DNA of 64,000 nt from Morinoia aosen (lineage: Eukaryota > Arthropoda > Malacostraca > Amphipoda > Talitridae). Position 1 is the stretch's first letter; each line of letters begins with the position of its first letter. The stretch spans positions 43,545,757 to 43,609,756 of the forward strand of contig CM059562.1 in NCBI GenBank assembly GCA_030386875.1. Direction: 5' to 3'. Shown piece after piece: positions 46,301-57,959 of the stretch. The notes beneath the pieces are model-generated. The model was not told where the DNA came from, made no database searches, and saw nothing but the letters and a program-made list of their open reading frames with translations. A program made the position numbers and the translations under genes.

Positions 46301-49300
46301 ATATCCTCACAAGTCTCATCTAGTGACCTCCACTGGCAGTCTCACTCGGGTCTAAAATAGATCGTCACACTACGTTTTCCTCCCATCTTGTCTTCTCACT
46401 CTGTATGAGTGAGACACCGATTAGAGAGACTTATAGTTTGTGTTCTTTCAAAATAATACCCTACCAACTCTTTCTTGAATGTACTTTAGAACCCGCATAC
46501 ACAGTAAATATATTTCTCGCGAGTGAATTTTTAAAACAACTGAAGTGTAATTTTAGCTGCAGTCCCATGAATTAGAATTTTGTCGGACATGCATAGAATT
46601 GTTGGCCAAAACTAGATTATGTAGAAAAGGACTTTAATCTTTGGGGACCTAAGTACCAAATTGATTGAAACGCAACTATTCGAAACCATAGTACATTATT
46701 AAAAACATTAAGTTCTATACCCAAGAGTTATTCATCGAATTGCCTTAATTAAGAATCGTACATCCCAAAAGCTACCAATACCAGAGAAAATGTTCTTATA
46801 GAGGGTCATGAAATGTTTTCACTATAGTTTTAAAAATAAACATGAGACAAATGAAAACATCAGAAAGTACATGTGATTTATCGTGAAATAATCGTAGTTT
46901 CGATGCATAAATGGACAACAAAAACCATGCACATGCATTTATGATAAAGATGGTTCGTGTCCTAAGGATTCAAATATGGAACCAATTTCAATTTACGTAT
47001 CAAATGTAATAAATTTCAGCAGTAGGTGTCGTAGATATATGAATAAATTAAATTTATAAGGCGCTTACAATAAAAATGTACTCAAATGCTCGAAATCGTA
47101 GCACAAGCTTTTCAACGACAGTGTAAAGAATTACTCGTATATGCTCCTAATCATAGACGCATAGGTAAATGTTAAAGCCTTTGTAGGCAAGCAGGGAATT
47201 AATTTCGTACCACACAATCCACATGTTTCAAAGATATATTTGCCGCAACCATTGATATCGGTGTGAGAAAGGCACGCTAATGAACTTGGTATCAAACGGT
47301 CGGCAGCCTCCTAGCTTTGTGGACTAAATAAAATATTATGCCTCTCTGGCTGAGAACTTCCATAACAGATTACAAGAATTACTAGGACGTCACCAAGCAT
47401 GCTGTACTGAGCACTAGTTTAGATTGGCGAGAGAGCAACACTCAAGTTACACTACTACACTGACTCTGCAGTAGTAGAGCAGCCAGTGTAGGTAGTAGTT
47501 CAATAATATAAACACGTGTTACCTAATGAATCTTTTTCAAGTACCCGCAAATTACGACAAATGAACCTCAGGCCGTGAATCAAGGAATGAAACTGAGAAC
47601 AACTTCAAACGTTTTTTGTTAGAAGATTCAAAGACAGCATCCCACGAGACAACGCGTTATGCGGGACGCTCGTCAGTGATTGCTCGCTGTTTGAAAGCGT
47701 CGAGGCGGCGCAGCGCGTGGAGGAGGAATCGCTCATATGCGCTCTGACAGCCCGGCGGATTAGCGGTCACGGAAAGCATCGGCTAGTGCGCACATAGCAC
47801 CTCCCTCGCACCTGCGCGAGGGGAGTAGTTGGCATCTGCATTAAAGCTTCATAAAAAACCAGCAGTTAATTAGCAGAACACGTGCTTTCTGTCAGTCTTC
47901 TTCAACAATTATTGTTGCCCAGGTAATGAAAAAAATAATTGACAGAATTTTTAAAACTTTTCGCATTAGTTTTAAAGTAACAAAAAGGATGATTGATTGG
48001 GAAAAGGTTTCATGTAACTCTCTTACAATCAATCAAGGTTTTTCGCGGAAGCAAAATGGTGAAGCTTATCCAGGTGTCAAATACCATCATAACTCTGGTC
48101 TCACGGAAAAAAATTCAAAGTTACTTACATCAGGCATCACTAAGTTTGAGATTAAAATCGAGCGTTTTCTGCAACGTATTTCTCAACAAGACGTGCACAT
48201 CCAATAACTATTTGAAGAACATGGAACATATTTTCCTAAACCATGTTGGTCAGGCTCTTCGAATACGAGGGGTTTTAACACGATTTAAAAAAGAAAACCA
48301 GAGTCTCTAGTCATAATAAATTAACAGAACTTGCGGCAAGCGCGTGGAAATACTTAGGAAGAATTATCATCTTAACTATGAAATTATAGTTAGAGCGCTC
48401 TTCTGAAAAAAAGTTCCCTTATATAGTCAGTGAGTTCAGAAAATGTTTTCGTCTTCGTGAAATAATTCCTTTGTGTAAAGCCATAAACTAAACAAACGAT
48501 GACAACAAATGAATGAAGGAGATATGCAAAAACCTGAACATTTCGCTGATCTAAAATTGTTTTGACTATTGCATTAAAAGCTATAGGAGTAAATTCTCAA
48601 GTATCGAAATATGTTTCCAGGACCTAACAAGAAGGAATCCTTTGTCATTTTCTTCGTACAAACCGTATTAGATCTCATGAATTGAACAAGGGAAATAAAT
48701 TTTTCTTAGAATCGCTCAAGTTATACTATTCCGCAAGTTTAAGAAATTAAAAAGCCTTTTATACGCGAACTGGCGAGCTTGCCTTACAATGCAAACAGTA
48801 CAATAACATATGGTGTTGGACAGTCGTGATTTTGGACGGTGTACGAAAGCAAATTCGATTCGTTATTTATGGCACACAAAATGGAAACAACTAAAAAGAG
48901 GGATTTAAAATTGCGCTAACTCAAATTTGGAATTTTTCGCTCAGAGAAGCAGCTTGAATTCACACTATAGAGCAGGTGGTGATTGCTAACTCCATTGCAT
49001 TTATTTATTCAGGCAGTTGAGAGCAGGACAGCTCTTTTTAATCTCGTTACACACGTAATGGTGCTAATCACCCCGTGGCGGGGCGACTATTTGCCCAGGG
49101 CTTGTGCAGCGAGGGGAGCTGCGCATGCCTGCCTCTCTGCTATTTTAAAGTAAGAGTGAAATACTGAAAACAACGACGCAGTTTTAACTCGCTTGACTCG
49201 CACAGCAATGAGCATTGGCTCGCTACTCTCCCGGAGCATCAGCTAGTAACATACTTTTAAATACATGTACGGTTAGAGGGACGGATGTGGAATATTTTGC

Positions 49301-49470
49301 TTCAAACTTAGCGGTATCAGTTAATAGTCAATAACAGAGAACAATTATACAGTGTAGTTTGCCTGCATCAAATTATCGCTTACAATGATTCTTCTTGAGG
49401 TGAAAACTGAACAATTCCGTCCTGCAACTGCTCCGTCCAAGCCACCATCTCATTGATCTTTGAACTTTTT
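40320..49470. other. Long stretch with no gene I can support
   Basis: About 9 kb of mostly A+T-rich DNA. CpG-rich patches occur at about 41090-41160, 44500-44860 and 47690-47840 and might be regulatory. At 45751-45787 (-) an excellent acceptor tract (TTTTTTATTTCTTCCTCGCAG, shown in part) and donors on either side outline a possible 37-nt microexon. At 47897-47923 (+) a 27-nt segment lies between TTTCTGTCAG and CAG/GTAATG. No transposon ends or RNA genes were seen. Confidence 0.35.
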
Positions 49471-49475
49471 TTCAG

Positions 49476-49559
49476 CTGTCGTCTTCGTACTTAAAAACGC
49501 TTACTTCCATTGAAACACTGTCACTTGTTTGGGAAATGATAGCACAAATAAAATTGTGA
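49476..49559 (+). CDS. Candidate terminal exon, unknown protein
   Basis: Strong acceptor ACTTTTTTTCAG ends at 49475. One frame then encodes LSSSYLKTLTSIETLSLVWE and seven more residues to TGA at 49557-49559. AATAAA overlaps the last codons, so the message would need a later polyadenylation signal or an immediate one. Phase 0 at entry. The product is unknown. Confidence 0.3.
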   Translation: MSSSYLKTLTSIETLSLVWEMIAQIKL

Positions 49560-50032
49560 GTGTGATCTTCGATTAGCTTGTGGTTTTATCTTTTTGAACG
49601 ATAATTACTATGGATTCATAAGGTAGTTCTGTTATCGAAAAAACCTTGACGAAAAAACTAACATCGTATCTCTACGTGCCAACATTTCAGATGACACCAT
49701 CTCGATCGCGCTCTTAAATCACCCAAAGTAAAAGCAAAACGCTGTAAATTTTAAGCCTTCGGTACAGCATACATCACGTTGGAACGGAAAATTTTTCATG
49801 TTCATTTCATAGTTTCAGTACAGAACCAATTAAGAAATTGTGAGACTTCATCGTAATTATTGAAAAAATATACAAGCAGTATACTTCAACAAGAAATAAA
49901 GTTGACCCCCTAATCTTCCCAGTACTTATCGAGCGAAAATTGAAAATAAAAATGGTTTATGATAAAATACTTGAAACGCTCACTAATTCATCAGGTATGG
50001 AAGCACATGTCGGTTTGTATTATTACAAATTT

Positions 50033-50521
50033 TAACTAAGAAAATGATAGCGAGGAACAAGGTTTTGAAACGTATCATTTTATATTACAAGCTTAACTGT
50101 TAAAATTGCACGTTTCGACTCAATGAGTCATTCTCAACACAATGCTCTGGAATAAATAAAATATATATATATATATATATTGAAAACATCGAAAATAAAC
50201 GTAGAAGTAAGGAAAAACTAAATAAACCAAAATCAAATGACTCAAATCAAATCCGCTTTTTTCAAATTTTTAACTGACTCCCAATCCGTTTTTGCTTTGC
50301 AAATAGTTTAGGGATTTGATTTAGTTTCATTTAGTTTTTTCTTACTTTTACTTACTTTTACGTTTATTTTCGGTATCTTAAATATGTATATATTTTATTT
50401 TTTCCATGGCATTTTGTTGAGAATGACTCATTGGGTCGAAATGTTCAATTTTGAGAGTAAAGGTTTTATTATAAAATGATAAGTTTCAAAGCCTTACTCC
50501 TCGCTATTATTTTCTTAGTTT
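50033..50521. mobile_element. Long inverted repeat, foldback element
   Basis: The left arm from about 50035 and the right arm ending about 50519 are reverse complements over nearly their whole length. CTAAGAAAATGATAGCGAGG pairs with the complement of CCTCGCTATTATTTTCTTAG, CATTCTCAACA with its partner, and CGAAAATAAACGTA with its partner nearer the centre. The two arms differ by scattered substitutions and indels, with an asymmetric TA microsatellite in the left arm. Centre is near 50278. This is the structure of a foldback or MITE-type element, and a transcript would form a long imperfect hairpin. No clear target-site duplication was found. Confidence 0.85.
50160..50181. repeat. (TA)n microsatellite
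   Basis: An uninterrupted TA run of about 11 units inside the left arm of the inverted repeat. The right arm has only a short TATATAT at the matching place, so the run expanded after the arms formed. Confidence 0.9.
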
Positions 50522-50832
50522 ATCAGATATGCTATGAACATTATAACTTTTTATTTTAATTTTTTGGCATTTCGCTAGCAAAGTTGAGATTGTTTTCAAG
50601 AAAAAAAACATCTTCAGCATCACCAGATGTCAATAAGAGATCTTAGAGCTGATGACTTCACCTCGCCCGAGTTGAAGCGCGTAGCGGGACTGCAGCGTCC
50701 CGCTTCAGACAGTCACAACGCTTTAAATCTCCTCATGGTGACGTGCGTCCGCTTATAGGTCAAGTGCGTCAACGCGAGACCAGGTCAAAAATGAGTTGAA
50801 ATGCACCTGGACTGAAAACAATTGTCACAGAA

Positions 50833-52890
50833 ATGGTAGATGATAAAAGTAGACATAGAAATTTTTCTTCTTTTTTCATTCTTTTTTCTTTGCAATTACG
50901 AACGACGCTGACATTCCGATTTGATATAAAGGGGCATATTACATTACACGTAAATCTATTGAGTGAGATGTTCGTCATGTCATTTCCTCAGCGTCCGAGA
51001 ATTAATTTAAAACTCAAAGTTTGTTGTTTCGCTGGCGGCTGTCAAGTAAATTTGGCTGCAAATCTACCTGTTCGGCAGATCACGAAACTACGCTTGGCTT
51101 TCCTCTTTCCGAAGTCGACGGAATAAAGTGCGAGTCTCTGAATATTCATCAACATTTTGTCAGAAAATATTGGTTACATTTCAACAGGAAATGAACTTTA
51201 CTGCCCGAATTATCAGTAAAATTATATTAGCTTCAAATTATAAGAAGAAAAGATGTTCCAAAAAACAATCGTTTTTTTACTTTAACTCTTATAATATTTC
51301 AAAAATTTTACTGTTAATGCACAAATAGGGGGTGTACTATTTTAACCAAGAATTTTAGTCTCTGCATTCAAATTGCCAAAATTTTAACGGCGCAAACATG
51401 AAATCAAAGGATTAATGTCGTTCAATTTCATTATAGATTCAGGTCAGGAGGTCTAGACACAATTTTGCCTATTAAGAAAGTACACTCGAAGTAAGGAGCT
51501 CCTCATCTATTCACAAATCTCTTCGCAAAGTTGAAATCTTTTTAGGAGTTGTAAAAGAGACTTTTAACAGGAAAGAAAGCCGAATTTCTCTAAGTACTAA
51601 TCCGACTGTTTGCTCGATTACGCACTCGTTGTGTCTAATTACATACACTATTCAACTGAGAATTTTGGGTGCGTGTGTGGTTGAGTTCCCAGACCGGTGT
51701 TATTACGCAAAGAATTCTCTCACACCTCTCATTCTGGTATATCAACTGCTCTTACTCAGAGAGGACCAATATGCAATCGTAAAGCAATGTCTTTAGATTA
51801 GCTAATTTTGCATATTTGTAAGAATTAAAGTTAAGCCCAGGACTCAAACATTTATATTGAAGCGCCCTAGAATTTTACCGATTTCTTAAAACTTATCTTT
51901 TGGAACTCACAGCTAATTTATTCCGCAGTCTTTTACAAATTGAAACGATTAAGGTCGAAACGGTCACTCCATTGTTTATAACATTTCGTCCTTCTTTAGT
52001 ATGTGAAGTATTATATTGTTGCTCGAACGTATAGTTGACTCATTCATTATTCGTTGCAAGACAACAAAGAAACTGTTCTTTGTTTTCGCGCCAGATTGTC
52101 CAAATAGAAGTTAAAAAAGGAACCATACAAGTCAAAACAATTTCCGAGCATCTAAAAATCAACTCGTTATACGTGCAAATGAATGTAGCGCCTTCCAGAC
52201 CATATATTTTACGAGCTTAACCTCGCATCTGTCACACCAACAGAAAATTCTTATAATGCCAAGTATTGTCTGGTCAATTAAGAGAACAAAAATTTACAAT
52301 GCAAACAGAAATCCAGGTCCAAAATCTCCGAAATTTCAGTGCTCAAGTTCGCACGCAGCCCGAGGCAGATTTACCACACATGTACGCCCCCAACGCGTAT
52401 CGATGCACTGATTGGATCAATTAGGAAGAGGACGCCGCGGCTCAGCAAACTCGAGACTTGGGCCTCAGGCACTCCAGACCCGAAGCGAACAAGCCACTCG
52501 GCACACAGAATTTTTAATGCAATCGAATCGTTGTAATTGGCAGCCTAGACCGGTGGCAGGGAGCTATAGGGAAAAACGTATCAATGGAAAAAAATCATTC
52601 AAAACTAATAATTCGAAATATATGCCAGATTTTAAATAGAAATTTTTCTGTGGTCATTGCGGGCCAGTCTGCTTACAAGATTTCGAAACACGGAAAGGGG
52701 AATTTTGTCCCATTTCTAGCGATTGTCTTCCTTCACAATTTCCGAATTCGCAGATGAATGCTACCTTGAACATTGTACTCCAACGAAATTTGGCTCTATT
52801 GCGATTGTAGAATATAAGAGTCGCCGCTAAATTGAACAGTATAACGGTAAAATATAGAGAGAGCTCAGCAATTAGAAAACTTTTCGTTGT
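50833..52890. other. Stretch with uncertain small ORFs only
   Basis: A 97-codon ORF starts at ATG 50833 (+) and ends at 51126. Its codon texture is mixed and no family is seen. A G+C-richer patch at 52340-52560 is open in two frames without a convincing start or splice signal. Otherwise featureless. Confidence 0.3.
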
Positions 52891-52898
52891 GATGGAGA

Positions 52899-53108
52899 AT
52901 GAAGTATTCTCCCGAGATTAGCATTACTCAAGAACCGGGATACAAATTGGATCGGCACGCTTCATTGATCACATTACAGGAAGCCATGCGTTCTGCGAGT
53001 CGAAATAGTCATGTTCCAGCAGCCAAATTTTTAGCGAGCATTTCTAGTGATGGATTTCATGCTTACAAACAGCGTGTCATACGTGATATTAATCCGATAG
53101 AATTTTAA
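52899..53108 (+). CDS. Small coding-like ORF, unknown protein
   Basis: ATG 52899 opens 69 codons to TAA 53106-53108 with good codon texture (many purine-first codons). The peptide reads like a soluble protein, for example MKYSPEISITQEPGYKLDRH, LQEAMRSASRNSHVPAAKFL and SSDGFHAYKQRVIRDINPIE. A neighbouring ATG at 52892 opens only a short ORF in another frame. It could be a short gene or the last exon of a longer one. No polyadenylation signal is obvious directly downstream. Confidence 0.38.
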   Translation: MKYSPEISITQEPGYKLDRHASLITLQEAMRSASRNSHVPAAKFLASISSDGFHAYKQRVIRDINPIEF

Positions 53109-54245
53109 ATTTAGCGATTAATAATCAAAACAGTACGATTCAAATATTGTAATTACTCGACGGTGACATCTAGATATTCCTAAGGAACATTCTATTTTAA
53201 ATACCTAGCAATTCGTTTGAATAAAATCTTGTAATCGATTCATCTGCTTGACCTCTCAGAAAATAGAAAGTAAACACGGTAGACAATTTCAATTTAATTA
53301 AGCAAATTTCTGCGTATTTCACGAGCTTAATTGAAAGGATGAAGCGTTTGTTTCCCCTCCAAAATTCCCGGAAATGGCTTGTTCCCCGTAAGGATTCTAA
53401 CAATAGGCTGTCATTACACTTGTGGCAAGCACGGGACAGACAGCCAGTCAATAAGGCTCCCTCGAGGGCAATTGTGCGTTGTATCCGCGGACACCGCCAC
53501 GACAAGTGCTTGGGAAAGCCGGCGGGAGTGTCTGTAGAGGGCGCGTTTTCTATTGCCTCCAGCGCCTCATCGAGTCGTTACGGTTAGCCTGCGTAACTGC
53601 GACGACGGGGCACTACGTCAAGTGAGACACTTAAGTAAGTTCAGCGAAAGGAGGAGAAATTGCTCATATCAAAGATCGATTTCTTTCCGGCCAACGACTC
53701 TCTTAAGAAACTAGGAAATAGATGTTGCTATGTTTCAAGTTGACGCACATTTTACTGGCTGGAACAGTCGAAACTACTCAGTAGTAACAAATCGTTTATT
53801 GTTTGAATTTTAAACTTGATTGGGCTTTGTTTGAATAATCGTCGGAAGTCTCAACGCAATTCACACTGTTGAAAGCTTCGAGTAAACATTAAAATTTTCT
53901 TAAAGCGAAAAAAATGCACGAATGCAGAGAAAAGTCTAACAAATTTTCAGTAATGAATATCAAAGTTAGGAAGCCTTCTAATTTAGCTATTTTAATAGAA
54001 CTAGCCTTCCAAATAATTCGAAAACTGTGCTAGCTGTTTGACAGTGCATGTTCATCAAGATTGCATTTTTTAGAAGCAGTGGAAGAAGCTGCACTCCAAG
54101 CGTCACAAGCGCTACGACTTTAACAAAAATTAATTTCGTCAACCATTGATGCTCAGATGTTGACTTATTTCTGACGTTCGAATGAGTCCTTGAGATTTTC
54201 AGTGAGAAAATTTTTAAAATAATGTAATAAACACTAACTTTTCAG

Positions 54246-54283
54246 GCCTCATCGAAGAAGAAAAAGGCAGCACTACCCTGCAG
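54246..54283 (+). CDS. Candidate 38-nt internal exon
   Basis: CACTAACTTTTCAG (branch-point-like CTAAC plus pyrimidines) precedes the segment and CTGCAG/GTACAC follows it. All three frames are open; the most protein-like reads LIEEEKGSTTLQ, with two bases completing an upstream codon. The splice signals are good but the exon is too short for other support. Confidence 0.33.
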
Positions 54284-55099
54284 GTACACTTGTGATAGGA
54301 ATAGCTCCAGGTGGCAACAGCAAATAGATGTGTTCTTCTATATGTACGTACAGTGAGCAGCAAGAAATCTTTTATGGGTACCAACTCACACAATCAACGA
54401 GTATCGCACATGGAAATAGAGAAGGAGAAATATTACTACGCTAAAAACTGCGAACGTGTTGATGTTAGATTCATTAACGTTAGCGTACATGCATTAACTT
54501 GCGCAAAAGTGGTCGCAAGTTTTCGATCTCCAATCAATTCTCTGTCGTTCTTGTACGCCCATTCTGATTAGGGCTTGGAGGAATAAAGTCAATCTGTCCC
54601 AGCTCTGAGATTCCGTTTTATTTTGGCGAAGAGCTCCTGAGTGAGGTCCGAACAAGCCATCAGGTAATTGATAAGCCCGAGGCAACAACTGCAAAGCCTT
54701 CAGCTCGAGGGCACGCAAATGGAGGGGCAAGTTTAACTTCGGTAGCAGTCGTGCGACCAATAAAGAGGCTCCTGTTGACTGACAAGCAATCTCGACACGC
54801 TAAAAACAGCATGAATCAACAAATTGGATGTCAATGACAGCTAACGAATTGAGTGCCTGCTGTCAACCGTGTATTCCTTTCACCATTTAGGTATGAACGC
54901 GCTACACGAGGTCGCCTAGAGGAATTAAAGTTTGACTATCATAAGGGTAACTAGTTACTTCTGGAGAGTTAAACTTGCAGAAAAAGTAGTTGCTCACCTT
55001 TGGTTAGACGAATTTACCAACTCTTAGCTCCTCATGTACACTTCGTAATAATAATCAATTACCACTCAGCATGTGGGCCTCATGCAGGACAGAACTTGA

Positions 55100-57880
55100 C
55101 ATAGTTTTCTGGAATAAACAAAGTGAGTAGAACAGTGTGCGCAGTGAGCAGAAGAGGCGAGCAGAACAGCGCTGACAGCGTTACATGAACAGTTTAATCA
55201 CTTTTATGAGTATGGGTAATTTTTTGAAGGTCACTCTGAAAATTTCTCATCATAGAATCAGCAAACTTAAGATTCTAGGAATACGACTAGAAAATTCTAC
55301 TAACCGTACTGATCAATAAAATAGAAAGACATTGATACTATCAGCCAGCGTAGTTCAAAGATTTTTATTCTGTTGAGCTTCTATAGCAGAAAGTAATTCC
55401 CGAATGATGCACAAGTATTGGGGCAGCTCGAGCGCAAAGCAGATACTGATTCCTTGTTTCCGAAATTACTGCACTTACGGTCTGTGAGTTCGTCAAAATT
55501 TCTTATTTTATTTTGTGCCTCTGGATCTGAGCTGACCAGAGAGTGTGAGCAGGGCCAGTGACTGGTATAGATGATGGTCTTAAAAAGTTCGCACCTTCAT
55601 TTAGTTCCTGCAGCGTTCGATATTTTTTAGAAAGCGACTGACAACGTAAAACACGATCGTTGCTTACGTCAACTTGTCCCACTGCAGACTGGCCTGAACT
55701 TTGCGGCAACCAAACGCTCAGATTACATTAGATTATAAGTTATTTTCAGTTTCCCTTTACACAAACACAATAAAGATGTTCAAAGGGAGGAAGGATGAAG
55801 GCACCATTTAGTATGGAGGTAAAAGAACGCACACTGAGCTCAAGGTGCGTCCCCGCACATGATCTCTTGAGTGTAGAGACAGTAAGTTGAGAAGGTAGGT
55901 TACGAAACAAGATAAAAATTGAATACGAAAGAGGTGTTAAAAAAACAGGACAAAAGTGAACCGAAAAAAGAAAACAACACTGCAAATAACAACAAAAATG
56001 ATTTATTTCAACAAAAAATCTACCAACCTTCAACTCGAGACCACAAATTTTCCCCCTGAGAGTGCTAATTTTCATAGACACAATGGTTTATGAGGACAAC
56101 AAAACGCTCCTTGAAAATGAGAACTGGAGCCTTATTATCAACTTACTACTAAAGTAATACATTCAATTCTCCTCGTAAATACTGGTGTTAGATACGCCTT
56201 ATTCAGTGTGTTGCGGGGAATTTGTTCAGAAATTGTGAGGATATATTCTGTTTGCATTCTATTTTGGTATCTCATAATTTACACCATAAGTTGGGACGTA
56301 ATTAAAAGTAATTTCAAATCTCTTTAGCTTCTCGAAGAATTAGAAATAAATTTAGCTACATATGAAGACAAGCCGTGACCAGAATGAAATTTCGAGTGAC
56401 CGGTACTTTACCTCTTTGCGAACCTGACCAAGTCTTCTTTTCTCTTGAGCCAAAACTACGACACATCAATATCCTAAAAACTGATGCTTTGTCTGCAGTA
56501 ATTGATAACATATTCAAGCAAAAGATGTTCAAACTGCGAGCTGTCGAATTCGTATTTTTATTTTGATAACGGTAATACCAAATGACGGAAATGTTCACTT
56601 AGCTTCCTCACAAATATGAGTTACCAGTCACTTCTGATCGAAACCACCTTCGGTGCGACATAAAGGCTCCCTCTAAAGCGCTAACATGCCCTCTACTATT
56701 CCTTCTACTACTTCACTTCTGCTTCTTTCACAAAACTGTCCAACGAGTAGACAGGGTTATTAATAAATTCAGTACGATAGTCATAAATTTGATACATTGC
56801 ATTTGTATTATTTTTATTCTAGTACCACTCCGCCCAGTTTTTGGAAGTGACCAGCTTTGCCGAACCTAATCTCCTTAGTTTAGAGATGTGAAAGTCAAGC
56901 ATACGAAACAAATACTGTAGACCGTTGGAAGACAGTAACGTGCGTTATCATGATTCGTAGTTAATCCTTCGCCTTCTACTTGATAAAGGTTTTTCCAGCT
57001 AAATTTCTTGTTAGTCAAGGGTTATTGCGTGAGGGACAAGGTTAGACACCAACCGCACTACTTCTGACACACGAGCTCAGCTGAGATGGAAATATGATGT
57101 TTGACTAAGAACATGAACTAAGAAGGTGTGTCAGATTCAGAAGCTGGATCGAGGCCATGAATCGTGGGTCCAATGAGTTGTTCTGTTATGACTGCATTAA
57201 TCTTCGTCCGCCTCTTTCAATTTGTGCTGATATATTTATTCGTGGTTTTAATATCCACACCTTTCCTCAATTGAAAACTCAAATTTATCCCGAACACCTA
57301 TGCAGCATAGCTCAGCGCACAAATTCCTAGAAGTGACCAACTCCTTAACTCGAACAGCGGGACATGCTACCAGGATCGGTTCGGACGTCTTCATGCACAG
57401 TGTTAAGATATACAGGTAGAAGAGTATGTTGAATACATCTGTTAGCAATGAATTTACAAATTTGTCGAGATCTTATGATGCACCAAAATAAAATCTTATT
57501 GCATTGTATGGCGATACAAGACCGTTAACTAGGAAGTTGTAAAAAATTGAATGAATTAAAACAAATTGAGAGGACACTGTGGTGAGAAAAGAAACAAAAT
57601 GAATATTGTTCTCTAAAGCTGTGGTGTATTTCACAGCGCATTCCTGCAAGTGACCGCGGAGTTGGCTGGGGTGATCACTCGTGTCGGCCACCTTGAGTGT
57701 GTAAGCCGCCAGTTGCCCCTCACATCATTTGTCTCCTCAATCATAAACTGATGCTTCAGACACAAGAAGAAAACAATGGCATAAACGCCTCCTCCAATCA
57801 CCGCCACTAAAATTTACATATCAAAAGCCTTGCACTAACGAGAAGAGAGGACTGGCGCGAGATCGCTCCTCTGATAGTTA
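55100..57880. other. Gene-free stretch
   Basis: A+T-rich DNA with scattered 60-110-codon frames on both strands lacking good starts or splice sites. No repeats, RNA genes or transposon ends were recognised. Confidence 0.35.
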
Positions 57881-57881
57881 C

Positions 57882-57953
57882 CTGCTTTGCTTACGGTTCA
57901 AAACTGGACCAGTGCATGTCGACTTTGAATTTACTCCCAATTTTATTACGATA
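57882..57953 (-). CDS. Candidate internal exon, unknown protein
   Basis: On the minus strand a pyrimidine-rich tract (CATTCTTCCCACATTTCTCC) leads to CACAAAG. This is followed by 72 bases ending at CAG/GTAACT. The open frame reads IVIKLGVNSKSTCTGPVLNR plus three residues. One base completes an upstream codon and two are left over. The frame also stays open upstream as a longer A+T-rich ORF. Confidence 0.3.
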
Positions 57954-57959
57954 CTTTGT

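Noticed and set aside
50833..51126. 97-codon ORF starting with ATG
   Set aside because: Length is within chance expectation for this base composition, codon texture is mixed and no family or splice support is seen. Mentioned only in the stretch description.
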